Positions 9,092-18,154 of a stretch of 64,000 nucleotides of DNA are shown piece after piece. A program made the position numbers and the translations under genes. The DNA lies in contig CAZCBX010000013.1 in the NCBI GenBank assembly GCA_964497185.1, positions 8,236 to 72,235 on the forward strand. The letters run 5' to 3'. A model generated the notes under the pieces. That model was not told where the DNA came from. It saw nothing but the letters and a program-made list of their open reading frames with translations, and searched no databases. Origin of the DNA: CAZCBX01 sp964497185. Its GTDB lineage: Bacteria > Bdellovibrionota_G > JALEGL01 > JAGRMV01. Within the stretch, counting starts at the first letter, position 1. Every line of letters begins with the position of its first letter.

Positions 9092-10162
9092 TTACAATAT
9101 TAGCATTGCGTCGCCGTAGCTGTAGAATTGGTATTGGTGGTCGATGGCTTCTTGGTAGATTTTTTGGAGTGTTTGTGCGCCGTCTTGGCCCAGCATGGCG
9201 GCCACCAGCAACAAAAGTGAAGAGCCAGGCAAATGAAAATTGGTAATCAGCGCATCAATCACTTTCATTTGATACGGCGGAAAAATAAACAATTCACTGC
9301 TGGCCCGCACGTCCATCACCGGCGCGTCAAATTGTGCCCATGTCTCCAAGCTACGCACCACAGTGGTTCCCACCGCCACCACACGGCCCTTTTTCTGCTG
9401 CTGCACGCGGGTGATTTTTTCAGCCACGGTTTGATCGATTTCAAAATATTCTTGATGCAGTTTCTTTTGTTCAAAATTCTTTTGCGACAGGGGTGCAAAA
9501 GTACCCCAGCCCACTTCTAAAAAAATTTTTTCAATCTGCACGCCTTGCGCCGCCAATGTTTGCAACAATTCCGGCGTAAAATGAAGCCCCGCTGTGGGCG
9601 CTGCGCTGGCACCGGATGTTTGCGCAAAAACTGTTTGATATGCTTGCTCGTCTGACGGACTGTACTCTGGTTGGCCCTGCCCTCTGCGCTGCTTGCGTAT
9701 ATAAGGTGGCAATGGCAATTGGCCATGATCCTGCAAATGGGCATTGAGCCTTTCCAAAGCGCATTGAACCACCACCTTGGCCAACTTTTCATGGCGGGAA
9801 AGAATCCGAAAAGTCACGTCTTCAAACAAAACAAACGGCTGATTCATCGGTAGGTTTTTGCCAGACACGATCACTTCCCACGTGCAGTAGTTTTGAGTGC
9901 TTTCAAGAAGCTGCAAAAAGACCATTTCCTGTTTGCGTTTCTTCGGGCCCGTCCAGTACAACCGTTTGGGACTCACTTTGGCTTGATTGAGAATGAGTAA
10001 ATCCGTGGGTTCAAGGTAATCTTTAACATCCACAAAACGCCCGTGGGTGATTTTTTTGGTTTGTCGATCGTAAACAAGCAACTTGCATTGGTCCCGCTGC
10101 GATGAAGGCTGCGTGGCAATAAGATGATCGGGTAAATGAAAATTGAAATCCTGAGAAGCCAT
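9092..10162 (-). CDS. queA: S-adenosylmethionine:tRNA ribosyltransferase-isomerase
   Basis: A 356-residue enzyme, the same length as E. coli QueA. It transfers the ribosyl part of SAM onto preQ1-modified tRNA to give epoxyqueuosine. Family features are FNFHLPDHLIATQPSSQRDQCKLLV at the N-terminus, PTAGLHFTPELL in the middle and TNFHLPGSSLLLLVAAMLG near the C-terminus. The ATG at 10162 overlaps the stop of the upstream gene (TAATG), so the two are translationally coupled. The frame is open upstream but only into the neighbouring gene. It precedes tgt, with a repeat cluster in between. Confidence 0.96.
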   Translation of the reverse strand: MASQDFNFHLPDHLIATQPSSQRDQCKLLVYDRQTKKITHGRFVDVKDYLEPTDLLILNQAKVSPKRLYWTGPKKRKQEMVFLQLLESTQNYCTWEVIVSGKNLPMNQPFVLFEDVTFRILSRHEKLAKVVVQCALERLNAHLQDHGQLPLPPYIRKQRRGQGQPEYSPSDEQAYQTVFAQTSGASAAPTAGLHFTPELLQTLAAQGVQIEKIFLEVGWGTFAPLSQKNFEQKKLHQEYFEIDQTVAEKITRVQQQKKGRVVAVGTTVVRSLETWAQFDAPVMDVRASSELFIFPPYQMKVIDALITNFHLPGSSLLLLVAAMLGQDGAQTLQKIYQEAIDHQYQFYSYGDAMLIL

Positions 10163-10812
10163 TACACTCGTTTGGTTTCTCGGCCACAGCTTCGGCACAC
10201 CATTTCTTGTGCGGGACGAACCAACCAAATGCTGCCCAGAACAATGCGCAAGTCATTGGCACCTTGTGGCACTTCTTTGTAAAAAGTTTTAAGCTGAATT
10301 TGATCTGGGTTGCTGCCTGGCGCGGGTCGGGTTTTGCCTTTGCAGTATTCACAGGCTTTAAAAGGGTCGGAGCGAATCCAAGCCAATGCTTCATCTTTGG
10401 TCGGAAAACCAGACATCGACCGCTGCGCAAAGGTGAGCTCATCGACGTATTCTTCGGTGGGCAACAACTCTTGAACAGCCAGCGCTTTGGCCATGGGGGT
10501 AGAACTTTTTTGCGTCAACACCGGCCACACGATCATGCCAAGACTGATGATCAATAGAACATACAACAAGAAATCCACTTTTAGTTTTTTGCGCCAAATT
10601 TCCGCCACGATCCATGTTTTCTCGGCCTTTAGAGAGGGGATGAGGTCTTGATCGGTGGTGCCCTGCACTTCGACCATTTCCATGTCAATGGCGGCAGTTT
10701 GTTCTTGGAGCATTTCTACAGGAAAAGGATGGATCTTTTGCAATGGGCTTAAAGATAAAAACGCCAGAGCCAATATGGTGGCTCCCATCAATGTAATGCC
10801 TTTTTTTGTCAT
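10162..10812 (-). CDS. Unknown membrane protein with C-terminal zinc-ribbon-like cysteines
   Basis: A 216-residue protein I do not recognise. Membrane segments are likely at about residues 8-25 and 79-100, with a soluble region of 50 residues between them and a C-terminal domain of about 115 residues. That domain carries two CxxC pairs, CEYC near residue 155 and CRSC near 208, a likely zinc ribbon or redox site. It lies 9 bp after the uracil-DNA glycosylase gene and overlaps the queA start, so it belongs to that operon. A role in DNA repair or tRNA modification is not shown by the sequence. Confidence 0.75.
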   Translation of the reverse strand: MTKKGITLMGATILALAFLSLSPLQKIHPFPVEMLQEQTAAIDMEMVEVQGTTDQDLIPSLKAEKTWIVAEIWRKKLKVDFLLYVLLIISLGMIVWPVLTQKSSTPMAKALAVQELLPTEEYVDELTFAQRSMSGFPTKDEALAWIRSDPFKACEYCKGKTRPAPGSNPDQIQLKTFYKEVPQGANDLRIVLGSIWLVRPAQEMVCRSCGRETKRV

Positions 10813-10821
10813 GCTTGTTTT

Positions 10822-11565
10822 TTACCCTTTTCGGGAAAGTTTTTTGCCTGTTCTTTTACATATCATTGCGTGAAGGTTTTTCATATCTTCCCATGCTTCT
10901 TTTTTGGCCGCCGGATGCGCCAGCAAAAAATCGGGGGCATGGGTTACCAGTGCAGGGATGCCCTCGACTGAATATGTGTTGGAACGCAAACTGTCCAGCG
11001 AAGCATTTTCTTGATCGGCAACGCTGCGGCCAGCCACCTCGCCCAAGGCCAAAATCATGGCGGGTTGCACATGTTGCACCTGTGAGAGCCAATAACGCCG
11101 GCACTGCTTCCACTGGTCGGTGGTGACCTCATCTTTTTGGTTGGGTCTGCATTTCACCACAGGTGTCATGTATATTTGGCTTGAAGTTAAACCAATGGCC
11201 GACACCATTTTTGCAAACAATTGGCCTGTTGCGCCCATCAGCGGCTTGCCTTTCAAATCATCTTCAGGCGTGGGGGCTGGCGCAATCACCATCAAATCAG
11301 CTTGCATGGCGCCCACGCCAAACACGGTTTTGTTTCTGTGCTGATGCAAACCACATTGTCTACACGCTTGAACCTGCGCAGCCATGTCTTGCAACGTTGC
11401 TGAACCCGTGGCTTGTGTTGAACATGTTTGAGCTTGCGCCTCAGAGGCTGCTGAAACCGAAACAGGCAAACTGGTGTAACCCGCGCGTCGATAATCCATC
11501 AAAAGGGTTCGCGCTGCACCGATGAGTTCGGCCATGGATTCGTTGGATGTGTTCGATTGCGTCAT
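10822..11565 (-). CDS. Family 4/5-like uracil-DNA glycosylase, divergent
   Basis: A 247-residue protein of the iron-sulfur uracil-DNA glycosylase superfamily. Residues 1-60 are a low-complexity lead. Four cysteines in family-4 spacing (Cys68, Cys71, Cys139, Cys155) would hold a 4Fe-4S cluster, and VVKCRPNQ is the usual third-cysteine motif. The active-site motif normally GEAPGxxED reads IAPAPTPEDD (94-103), keeping the acidic pair but replacing the Glu and second Gly. The HPS motif reads HAP (209-211). It may be an altered-specificity or inactive member. No ribosome site precedes the ATG at 11565; codon 11 is an alternative start. First gene of the queA-tgt-sec operon. Confidence 0.8.
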   Translation of the reverse strand: MTQSNTSNESMAELIGAARTLLMDYRRAGYTSLPVSVSAASEAQAQTCSTQATGSATLQDMAAQVQACRQCGLHQHRNKTVFGVGAMQADLMVIAPAPTPEDDLKGKPLMGATGQLFAKMVSAIGLTSSQIYMTPVVKCRPNQKDEVTTDQWKQCRRYWLSQVQHVQPAMILALGEVAGRSVADQENASLDSLRSNTYSVEGIPALVTHAPDFLLAHPAAKKEAWEDMKNLHAMICKRTGKKLSRKG

Positions 11566-11695
11566 GAGGAGGTTACCGTTGGTTTCTTCTTTTTTAATAC
11601 TTAATTCATCATAATAGTTTGCACTAGGCGCTATCCGTTATATCCTTAGGCGAAGGGAATTGAAAATCAAAAAAAATTTTCATGCGCAAAGCACC

Positions 11696-12991
11696 ATGTC
11701 ATCAATCAAAGTCGCCATTGTAAACGGATACCGAACCCCATTTGTTAAAGCTGGCGGTGCATTTAATTTTGTACCGGCGCAAGAACTGGGTCGTGTGGTG
11801 ACCCATGAACTCCTCGCGCGCACCGGCGTCGACCCCAATCACGTCGATGAAGTCATTTTCGGCAACGTGGCTCAACCCATGGACGCCACCAATATCGGAC
11901 GCGTCATCGCTTTGCAAGCCGGTTTGCCCATCACGACATCTGCTTACACCGTTTCTCGCAATTGTGCGTCTGGCATGCAGTCCATTGCCAGTGGCATGGA
12001 TCTGATTCAAGCCGGCAAAGCGCAAGTGGTCATTGCCGGCGGCACGGAATCCATGAGCAACATCCCCCTGGTCTTCTCCAAAGACATGAGCACATTTTTA
12101 TCGGACCTGGCGCGGGCCAAATCCCCCATGGCCAAACTGCGCCAACTGGCTCAAGTGCGCCCCTCTCTATTTAAGCCCATCATTGCTTTGCTGCAGGGCC
12201 TTAAAGACCCTTTTTGTGGCTTAAACATGGGACAAACAGCCCAAATCTTGGCCAACGAATATGGCATCACCCGCGACATGCAAGACCAATTTGCTTTGCA
12301 AAGCCATCAAAAGACCATTCGGGCGATGGAATCGGGCCGTATGCAGGAAGAAGTCGTGCCTGTTTTTGCCAGCCAAGACAAGCGCATTGTCGACAGAGAC
12401 ATTGGGCCCCGCGCCAATCAAACCTTAGAGGCGCTCGCAAAACTCAAACCTTATTTTGACCGAAGGCACGGCAATGTCACCGTTGGCAATAGTTGTCCCA
12501 TCACCGATGGCGCCAGCGCCATTTTGCTGATGAGTGAAGAAGCGGTCGCCCAATACGGTGCCAAACCGTTGGCTTGGATTCATAGTTATGCCTTTGGCGG
12601 TCTCGACCCCAAACGCATGGGGTTGGGTCCCGCTGTTGCTTCGCCTTTGGCGCTGAAAAAAGCGGGCAAAAAACTGGCCGACATGGAGCTGATTGAAATC
12701 AATGAAGCCTTTGCCGCGCAGGTTTTATCGGTGATGCACGTGTTTGCTCATCCTGCCGATGCGCAGCATGTGGGTATTCCCCACACGGATTTATTATCGG
12801 CCGTCGACCCCAACATTGTAAATGTCAATGGTGGCGCCATCGCCCTGGGCCATCCAGTCGGTACGTCCGGCAACCGCATTGTCATGACCTTGGCCCACGA
12901 ATTAACCTTGCGAAAAAAACAATGGGGGCTTGCCTCCATATGCATTGGCGGAGGCCAAGGCGGCGCCATGGTTTTGGAGCGTGTAGCATGA
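11696..12991 (+). CDS. fadI: Acetyl-CoA C-acyltransferase (3-ketoacyl-CoA thiolase)
   Basis: A 431-residue thiolase that cleaves 3-ketoacyl-CoA with CoA, the last step of beta-oxidation. Catalytic residues are Cys90 (SRNCASGMQ), His386 (GGAIALGHPVGTSG) and Cys416 (CIGGGQGG). Length and paired FadJ-type partner favour the FadI form. I chose the ATG at 11696 (MSSIKVAIVNG), which matches the start of the family. An upstream TTG at 11660 is also in frame but gives a non-homologous extension. It overlaps the next gene by ATGA, so FadI and FadJ are made together as a complex. Confidence 0.94.
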   Translation: MSSIKVAIVNGYRTPFVKAGGAFNFVPAQELGRVVTHELLARTGVDPNHVDEVIFGNVAQPMDATNIGRVIALQAGLPITTSAYTVSRNCASGMQSIASGMDLIQAGKAQVVIAGGTESMSNIPLVFSKDMSTFLSDLARAKSPMAKLRQLAQVRPSLFKPIIALLQGLKDPFCGLNMGQTAQILANEYGITRDMQDQFALQSHQKTIRAMESGRMQEEVVPVFASQDKRIVDRDIGPRANQTLEALAKLKPYFDRRHGNVTVGNSCPITDGASAILLMSEEAVAQYGAKPLAWIHSYAFGGLDPKRMGLGPAVASPLALKKAGKKLADMELIEINEAFAAQVLSVMHVFAHPADAQHVGIPHTDLLSAVDPNIVNVNGGAIALGHPVGTSGNRIVMTLAHELTLRKKQWGLASICIGGGQGGAMVLERVA

Positions 12992-15099
12992 GTTCAACCT
13001 TTCAACATCTTGATTTTTCAATCACCGATCACGTGGCGTGGCTTGGCTTGGACATGGCTGATAAGTCGGTCAATGTTTTCAATCATCAAACCATGGAAGA
13101 ATTTTCTCGGGCCATCCGTTTGGTCTACAGCCAGAATGACCTGTTGGGCTTGATCATTTATTCCAAAAAGAAGCACCAGTACATCGCGGGTGCAAGCATT
13201 GATGAAATTGCCTCCATCACAGACCCTTCCGTGGGCGCCGATAAAGCACGGCAAGGCCAAGACATCATGCAATCCATTGAGAATCTCAAAATTCCGGTGG
13301 TGGCCGCCATCAATGGCCCTTGTGTCGGCGGTGGCTTAGAAATGGCATTGGCGTGCAGTTATCGCATTGTCACGGACTCCCCTAAAGTGCGCCTGCAATT
13401 GCCCGAAGTGCAGCTTGGTATTTTACCCGGTTTTGGCGGGACTCAGCGGCTGCCCCAGTGGCTCGGCTTAACCCCTTCGCTGGACATGATCTTGGCCGCC
13501 AAACCCTTAGACGGCAAAAGAGCCCTTCGATTGGGTTTGGTTGATGACATCGTGCCTGAACCTTTGCTTTTGGACGTAGCCCAACAATGGCTTGCCAAGG
13601 GCAAACGCAAACCATTTCCTTACAAGCAGAAATTCTGGCAGCGAAAACTCGAAGCGCTTAAACCCGTGCAGAAAATCATACTCAACCAAGCGGGCAAAGC
13701 CGTGATGGCCAAAACCAAGGGACAATACCCAGCCCCCTTGCAAGCTTTGGAAGTGATTGAAAAAACTTTTGGCCAGGACGATCCTTTTTCCTATGATTTG
13801 GAAGCCCAAAAACTAGGCAGCCTGGTCGCTTCACCCATTTGCAAATCACTGGTTGGGCTTTTTCAATGGACCGAAGCCATCAAAAAAACCAAACCCAGCT
13901 TACCACCCCAGCCCATCTATAAGACTGCGGTATTGGGTGCGGGTGTCATGGGCGCAGGCATTGCACATTTGTTTGCCAAAAAAGGGTTTGATGTTCGTGT
14001 AAAAGATATTTCGATCGACGCGCTGGAAAATGGCATGCGTCATATCCATCAACTGTTTGCCAAAGAACAGCGAAAAAAAAGATTGCCCAATCGATGGACC
14101 GATAATCACATGCACCGCGTTTCATTTACCACGCAAGATGAAGGCTTTCAGCGCTGCCAATTGGTGGTGGAAGCCATTGTGGAAGACATGGCGGTCAAAA
14201 AAAAGGTGCTGGGAGAGCTTACTCAGCACGTGTCGCAAGATACCATTATTGCCACCAATACATCGGCGCTATCCATTTCAGAAATGGCCAAAGCCATTGA
14301 CCATCCAGAGCGCGTGGTGGGCTTTCACTTTTTTAATCCAGTTCATCGCATGCCGTTGATCGAAATCATTCAAGGTCAACAAACCTCTGAACAAACCCTG
14401 TCTACAGCGTTTGCTTTTGCGCTGCAAATTGGCAAAACGCCCATTTTGGTTGCAGACAGTCCCGGCTTTTTGGTGAACCGAATCCTGGGCTTGTATTTGG
14501 GTGAAGCCATGCGCATGGCCGAAGAAGGGTTTTCCATTGGCACCATTGATGCAGCCATGGAAAAATTTGGCATGCCCATGGGCCCGTTCAAACTCATCGA
14601 TGAAGTGGGCATTGATGTTGCTCAGCATGTTGGCAAATTTCTATCCAGCCACTTTGATTATTTTCCCAGCCCGTCCAATCTGCTCAGCCGCATGATTGAG
14701 AAAAAGCGCCTGGGCAAAAAAAATGGCTTGGGTTTTTACGTGCACCAAAACAACAAAGCCCACCTGGATCGAAAATGGATCAAAAACCTCGGCTTGGAAA
14801 GCAAAGCTGAAACCGAAGACGAAACGCTCTACAAAGAAATTGCGGATCGTCTGGTGCTCTTGATGGCCAATGAAGCGTTTCGATGTCTTGAAGAAAAAGT
14901 GGTACGACAAGAGCGGGACGTCGATGTGGGCATGGTGCTGGGCACTGGTTTTGCCCCTTTTCGAGGCGGGTTGCTTAAATACGCACGAAGCCGCGATCTG
15001 CAAAATGTCCAAAGCCTGCTCAAGGCATTGGCCCAAAAACACGGCTCTCATTTTGCCCCCTGCAGCTATTTGGTTGAACAAAGCTATCGAGCACGATAA
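12988..15099 (+). CDS. fadJ: Fatty acid oxidation complex alpha subunit (enoyl-CoA hydratase / 3-hydroxyacyl-CoA dehydrogenase)
   Basis: A 703-residue bifunctional enzyme. The N-terminal crotonase domain (about 1-200) has catalytic Glu118 in GGGLEMALAC and Glu140 in LPEVQLGILPG. The NAD-binding fold begins at GAGVMGAG (317-324). The dehydrogenase His447 is in VGFHFFNPVHRMP, and the C-terminal 3HCDH helical repeats follow. Its start overlaps the fadI stop (ATGA). It performs hydration and oxidation of enoyl-CoA before FadI thiolysis. Nothing is missing. Confidence 0.94.
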   Translation: MSSTFQHLDFSITDHVAWLGLDMADKSVNVFNHQTMEEFSRAIRLVYSQNDLLGLIIYSKKKHQYIAGASIDEIASITDPSVGADKARQGQDIMQSIENLKIPVVAAINGPCVGGGLEMALACSYRIVTDSPKVRLQLPEVQLGILPGFGGTQRLPQWLGLTPSLDMILAAKPLDGKRALRLGLVDDIVPEPLLLDVAQQWLAKGKRKPFPYKQKFWQRKLEALKPVQKIILNQAGKAVMAKTKGQYPAPLQALEVIEKTFGQDDPFSYDLEAQKLGSLVASPICKSLVGLFQWTEAIKKTKPSLPPQPIYKTAVLGAGVMGAGIAHLFAKKGFDVRVKDISIDALENGMRHIHQLFAKEQRKKRLPNRWTDNHMHRVSFTTQDEGFQRCQLVVEAIVEDMAVKKKVLGELTQHVSQDTIIATNTSALSISEMAKAIDHPERVVGFHFFNPVHRMPLIEIIQGQQTSEQTLSTAFAFALQIGKTPILVADSPGFLVNRILGLYLGEAMRMAEEGFSIGTIDAAMEKFGMPMGPFKLIDEVGIDVAQHVGKFLSSHFDYFPSPSNLLSRMIEKKRLGKKNGLGFYVHQNNKAHLDRKWIKNLGLESKAETEDETLYKEIADRLVLLMANEAFRCLEEKVVRQERDVDVGMVLGTGFAPFRGGLLKYARSRDLQNVQSLLKALAQKHGSHFAPCSYLVEQSYRAR

Positions 15100-15108
15100 A
15101 ACCAACGC

Positions 15109-15939
15109 ATGGTATGGCAAAAACTGCGCAACCTAGACGCACGCGTATTTCAAATCCTATTTTTAAGCAGTTTTTTGATCGCTGGGTTGAGCCTGCTGTC
15201 GTTTGATGTCACCCCCCTTCAATGTTTGTTATGCATCACCGCCTGCTTGGCTGCACAATGGGCAGGACTCCATTATTTCAACGTACCCACCAAGGCCTAT
15301 GCCAGTGCCTGCATTACGGGCTTAAGCCTCTGTTTATTGTTACGCGCCAACGCGCTTTGGGTTCATCCACTGGCAGGTTTTCTGGCCATTGGCTCCAAAT
15401 TCCTGCTTCGGTCCAAGCAAAAACATATTTTTAATCCTGCCAATTTCGGCATCGTCCTCGCGCTGCTCCTCACACCCAGCTGGATTTCCACGGGTCAATG
15501 GGGCCACGCACTGTTGCAAGCTGGGTGGTTGATTGCCTTGGGCTTTGTGGTCACCCATCGCGCGCAAACCAGATGGATCAGTCTTAAGTTTTTATGTCTT
15601 TTTATGCTTTTGGTGGGCCTGCGCAATGCTTGGCTGGGCTTTGAATTTGCGTTGACCGTGCATGCATTTCAAAATGGTGCTTTGCTGCTCTTTGCTTTTT
15701 TCATGGTCTCCGATCCCAAAACCAATCCAGATACCTCTCTGGCGCAGTGGGGCCATCTAACGCTTTTGGTGCTGCTTTTCGCCCTGCTCAAATTTGAAGC
15801 GCAACGCCCCGCTGCCCTGTTTTATGCTTTATTCATCGCATGCATCGCCGGGTGGCTTGTTTCTCTGCTCGCAAACCTTGGCCACCGCCTTGAAGCGCTG
15901 ACCAACAAAAAAATCTTTGCAAGTTCGAAGATTCAATGA
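15109..15939 (+). CDS. RnfD/NqrB-family membrane protein
   Basis: A 276-residue polytopic inner-membrane protein with about 8-9 hydrophobic segments. It has the family hallmarks IFNPANFGIVLALL (about residues 108-121) and FFMVSDPKTNP (about 197-207), seen in subunits D/B of Rnf and Nqr ion-pumping complexes. No other Rnf or Nqr subunits are nearby, so it probably is a stand-alone paralogue. It begins 9 bp after fadJ and its stop overlaps the start of the DUF2330 gene (ATGA), which ties these two proteins together. Function is unknown; flavin binding in the membrane is a reasonable inference. Confidence 0.82.
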   Translation: MVWQKLRNLDARVFQILFLSSFLIAGLSLLSFDVTPLQCLLCITACLAAQWAGLHYFNVPTKAYASACITGLSLCLLLRANALWVHPLAGFLAIGSKFLLRSKQKHIFNPANFGIVLALLLTPSWISTGQWGHALLQAGWLIALGFVVTHRAQTRWISLKFLCLFMLLVGLRNAWLGFEFALTVHAFQNGALLLFAFFMVSDPKTNPDTSLAQWGHLTLLVLLFALLKFEAQRPAALFYALFIACIAGWLVSLLANLGHRLEALTNKKIFASSKIQ

Positions 15940-17342
15940 GAAAAAAAGGTATGAAAACAAAATTATCACTCTTGGCTTTCGGGCTTGTTGCATCAATAAA
16001 TGTGGGTTTTGCACCTTCAGCCCATGCTTTTTGTGGGTTTTACGTCGGAAAAGCTGGCACCGACTTGTTCAACAAAGCCTCGCAAGTTGTGCTGGTGCGC
16101 AACGAAAACAAAACCGTCATCAGCATGATGAATGACTACCAAGGCGACCTCGAAGAGTTTGCCATGGTGGTGCCCGTACCAGAGCTGCTCAAACGGGAGC
16201 AAATCAATGTGGGCGAAAAAGTATTGTTTGACCGCATCGATGCATTCACCGCCCCGCGTCTGGTTGAGTACTATGATTCAGATCCTTGCCAACAGGTGGT
16301 TTATGAAAGCATGATGCGCAGTACAGTGGCTTCGGACGAAGGAAAGAGAGGCGGGACAACTCAAAGCAAGTCTTTGGGTGTGACCATTGAAGCCAGCTAC
16401 ACCGTGGGCGAGTACGATATTTTGATTTTATCGGCCAAAGAGTCCAACGGCTTGGAAAAATGGCTTACACAAAACCATTACAAACTGCCCAAAGGCGCCT
16501 CAAGCGCATTAAAACCGTATATCAACATGGGCATGAAATTTTTTGTCGCCAAAGTGAATTTAAAAGAAAAAAACAAAACCGGCTTGTCCTACTTGCGACC
16601 TTTGCAGGTGGCCTTTGAGTCGGAAAGATTCATGTTGCCGATTCGCCTGGGCACCCTCAACGCCAAAGATCAGCAAGATTTGATTGTTTATGTGCTGACC
16701 CAACAAGGCCGGGTGGAAACCACCAATTACCGAACGGTTGAATTGCAAACGGGTATGGACCTACCCATTTTTGTCAAAGATGATTTCGGCGCTTTTTACC
16801 AGGACATGTTTGCAGAGGCGGTTCAACGAGAAAATGGTCGAGCGGTGTTTACTGAATATTTTTGGAACATGGGTTGGTGCGATCCATGTGCCGCAGATCC
16901 CCTCTCTCCAGAAGAACTGCGCAAACTGGGCGTATTTTGGTTGCCCGCAAACCCTAGCCTTCCATCCAATATCGCCACTCGATCGTTGCGTCGCCAGCCA
17001 CCGACGGGCATCATGCCGCGAAAAGGTCCCCTACCGGTCATGGTGACCCGATTGCATCTTCGGTATGATCAAAAAACCTTTCCAGAGGATCTTTTTTTTC
17101 AAGAAACCAAAGATCAACAAAACTTTCAAGCGCGCTATGTTCTTCGTCATCCGTGGAAAGGCGATCCCAATCAATGTGAGGCAGCCAGACAGTATTTTGA
17201 AACCACCTTGCCCAAACGTGAAGAAACTCAAGCGCAAAACCTAGCCACACTCACCGGCTGGGATATTGGTGAAATTCGCAAAAAAGCCGGCTACGGCCAA
17301 TTGCCCAAACCCAAACCCTGGTGGCACAATTTGTGGAAGTAG
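15936..17342 (+). CDS. DUF2330 domain-containing exported protein
   Basis: A 468-residue protein with a signal peptide (hydrophobic core about residues 10-25, cleavage after SAHA). The DUF2330 opening FCGFYVGKAGTDLFNKASQVVLVRNENKTVISM and DYQGDLEEFAMVVPVP are typical of the family. Several cysteines (CQQV, WCDPCAADP, QCEAA) may form disulfides in the periplasm. Its start overlaps the stop of the RnfD-like gene; a start at the ATG 15951 is equally possible. Function is not known. Coupling to an RnfD-like membrane protein suggests the two work as a unit. Confidence 0.85.
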   Translation: MRKKGMKTKLSLLAFGLVASINVGFAPSAHAFCGFYVGKAGTDLFNKASQVVLVRNENKTVISMMNDYQGDLEEFAMVVPVPELLKREQINVGEKVLFDRIDAFTAPRLVEYYDSDPCQQVVYESMMRSTVASDEGKRGGTTQSKSLGVTIEASYTVGEYDILILSAKESNGLEKWLTQNHYKLPKGASSALKPYINMGMKFFVAKVNLKEKNKTGLSYLRPLQVAFESERFMLPIRLGTLNAKDQQDLIVYVLTQQGRVETTNYRTVELQTGMDLPIFVKDDFGAFYQDMFAEAVQRENGRAVFTEYFWNMGWCDPCAADPLSPEELRKLGVFWLPANPSLPSNIATRSLRRQPPTGIMPRKGPLPVMVTRLHLRYDQKTFPEDLFFQETKDQQNFQARYVLRHPWKGDPNQCEAARQYFETTLPKREETQAQNLATLTGWDIGEIRKKAGYGQLPKPKPWWHNLWK

Positions 17343-17364
17343 GCCTGTGCCCAATCAACCTTAA

Positions 17365-17859
17365 CTATTTAGTGATGTAACCTTCATTATCCGGCAATGC
17401 ATAATGACCCCGGCTATTTTGTCGAGGTTGATCATTTGAGCCGGAATTTAAAAACTCACAGTGCCCTTCAAAACTCAAGCCGTCCAACTTGTTGTCATAC
17501 ACAACAGTGTGAGGCGCAGTGATTTGTGCAACATCTTGGTGAATTTGAACCCTCGCACCGACGCCCGCATCCGAATCGAAAATTCCCATTTTGATTGGCA
17601 TTTGTTCAGGTAATTTTGCTTCAAACGTGAAGGTAAACCGATCGGAGTTGGGAAATTCCGTCGAATCAAATGCTTGTTTGATAAAACTTTTTTGATCGCC
17701 TGGGTTGAAATAAAATGTGTGATCCCATAGTTGTTTTTTCTGCTTCAATGCTGTTTCAAATACCGTGCAATGGACTTGTCTTGCTTGGGCATGGCTTTGG
17801 ATACCAAAAAGTAGAATACTGATGCCCAACGCCCACGACAAAAACGAATTTTGTTTCAT
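17365..17859 (-). CDS. Exported protein of unknown function
   Basis: A 164-residue protein with a clear signal peptide (MKQNSFLSWALGISILLFG, cleavage after SHA at about residue 24). The mature part is about 140 residues, beta-rich by appearance. It has two cysteines (VHCTVF near 31, GHCEFL near 134) that could form one disulfide, and a C-terminal polar tail. I recognise no domain. It ends 22 bp from the convergent DUF2330 gene and lies downstream of the microprotein pair in the same direction. Confidence 0.7.
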   Translation of the reverse strand: MKQNSFLSWALGISILLFGIQSHAQARQVHCTVFETALKQKKQLWDHTFYFNPGDQKSFIKQAFDSTEFPNSDRFTFTFEAKLPEQMPIKMGIFDSDAGVGARVQIHQDVAQITAPHTVVYDNKLDGLSFEGHCEFLNSGSNDQPRQNSRGHYALPDNEGYITK

Positions 17860-17956
17860 GCTTTCTTTTCCTTGTTTTTCAAATTGCTTGGCTTAAAAAT
17901 TGAATCCTGCATGATGCCTTTCAAAAGATGCAAAAAAAACATCCCTTTTGATTGGT

Positions 17957-18061
17957 TTACAAGGATACAATCATCCAGCCCATCAATGCCATATGGCCCG
18001 CGATGGCGGCCATACCACCTACATAATAGATGACGGCTTGAAAGTCTTTGGTTGTTTTCAT
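17957..18061 (-). CDS. 34-residue membrane microprotein, copy A
   Basis: A short gene with ATG at 18061, TAA at 17957-17959 and a strong ribosome site AGAGGA eight bases upstream. The peptide has a polar start (MKTTKDFQ) and one hydrophobic helix from about residue 9 to the end, with GGM, a central His23 and the terminal MGWMIVSL. It is 18/34 identical to copy B at 18266-18370 and the same length. Conservation of two same-length frames with intact ribosome sites argues that both are real. I know no named family. A single-pass inner-membrane protein, perhaps a metal- or heme-related or regulatory peptide, is inference. Confidence 0.8.
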   Translation of the reverse strand: MKTTKDFQAVIYYVGGMAAIAGHMALMGWMIVSL

Positions 18062-18097
18062 TTCTTTTTCCTCTTTCATATTCATGATTAATAAAAG

Positions 18098-18113
18098 TAC
18101 AAGAAGTATGCCA
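18098..18113 (-). promoter_or_regulatory. Sigma-54-like -24/-12 element upstream of microprotein A
   Basis: The minus strand reads TGGCATACTTCTTGTA. It matches the sigma-54 layout TGGCAcg-N4-TTGca with GG and G(T) ten bases apart; the usual GC at -12 is GT. It lies 36 bases before the ATG of microprotein A. An equivalent element with the same GT deviation precedes copy B. A palindrome (18194-18214) lies about 80-100 bp further upstream, where sigma-54 activators commonly bind. Confidence 0.45.
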
Positions 18114-18154
18114 CAAGTAAGTGTAATAAAATCAGCAACTTACCCATACCGCTT

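Noticed and set aside
17921..17951. Hairpin after microprotein A (TCAAAAG...CTTTTGA with T-rich loop)
   Set aside because: Bulged stem and no U-run after it; too weak to call a terminator.
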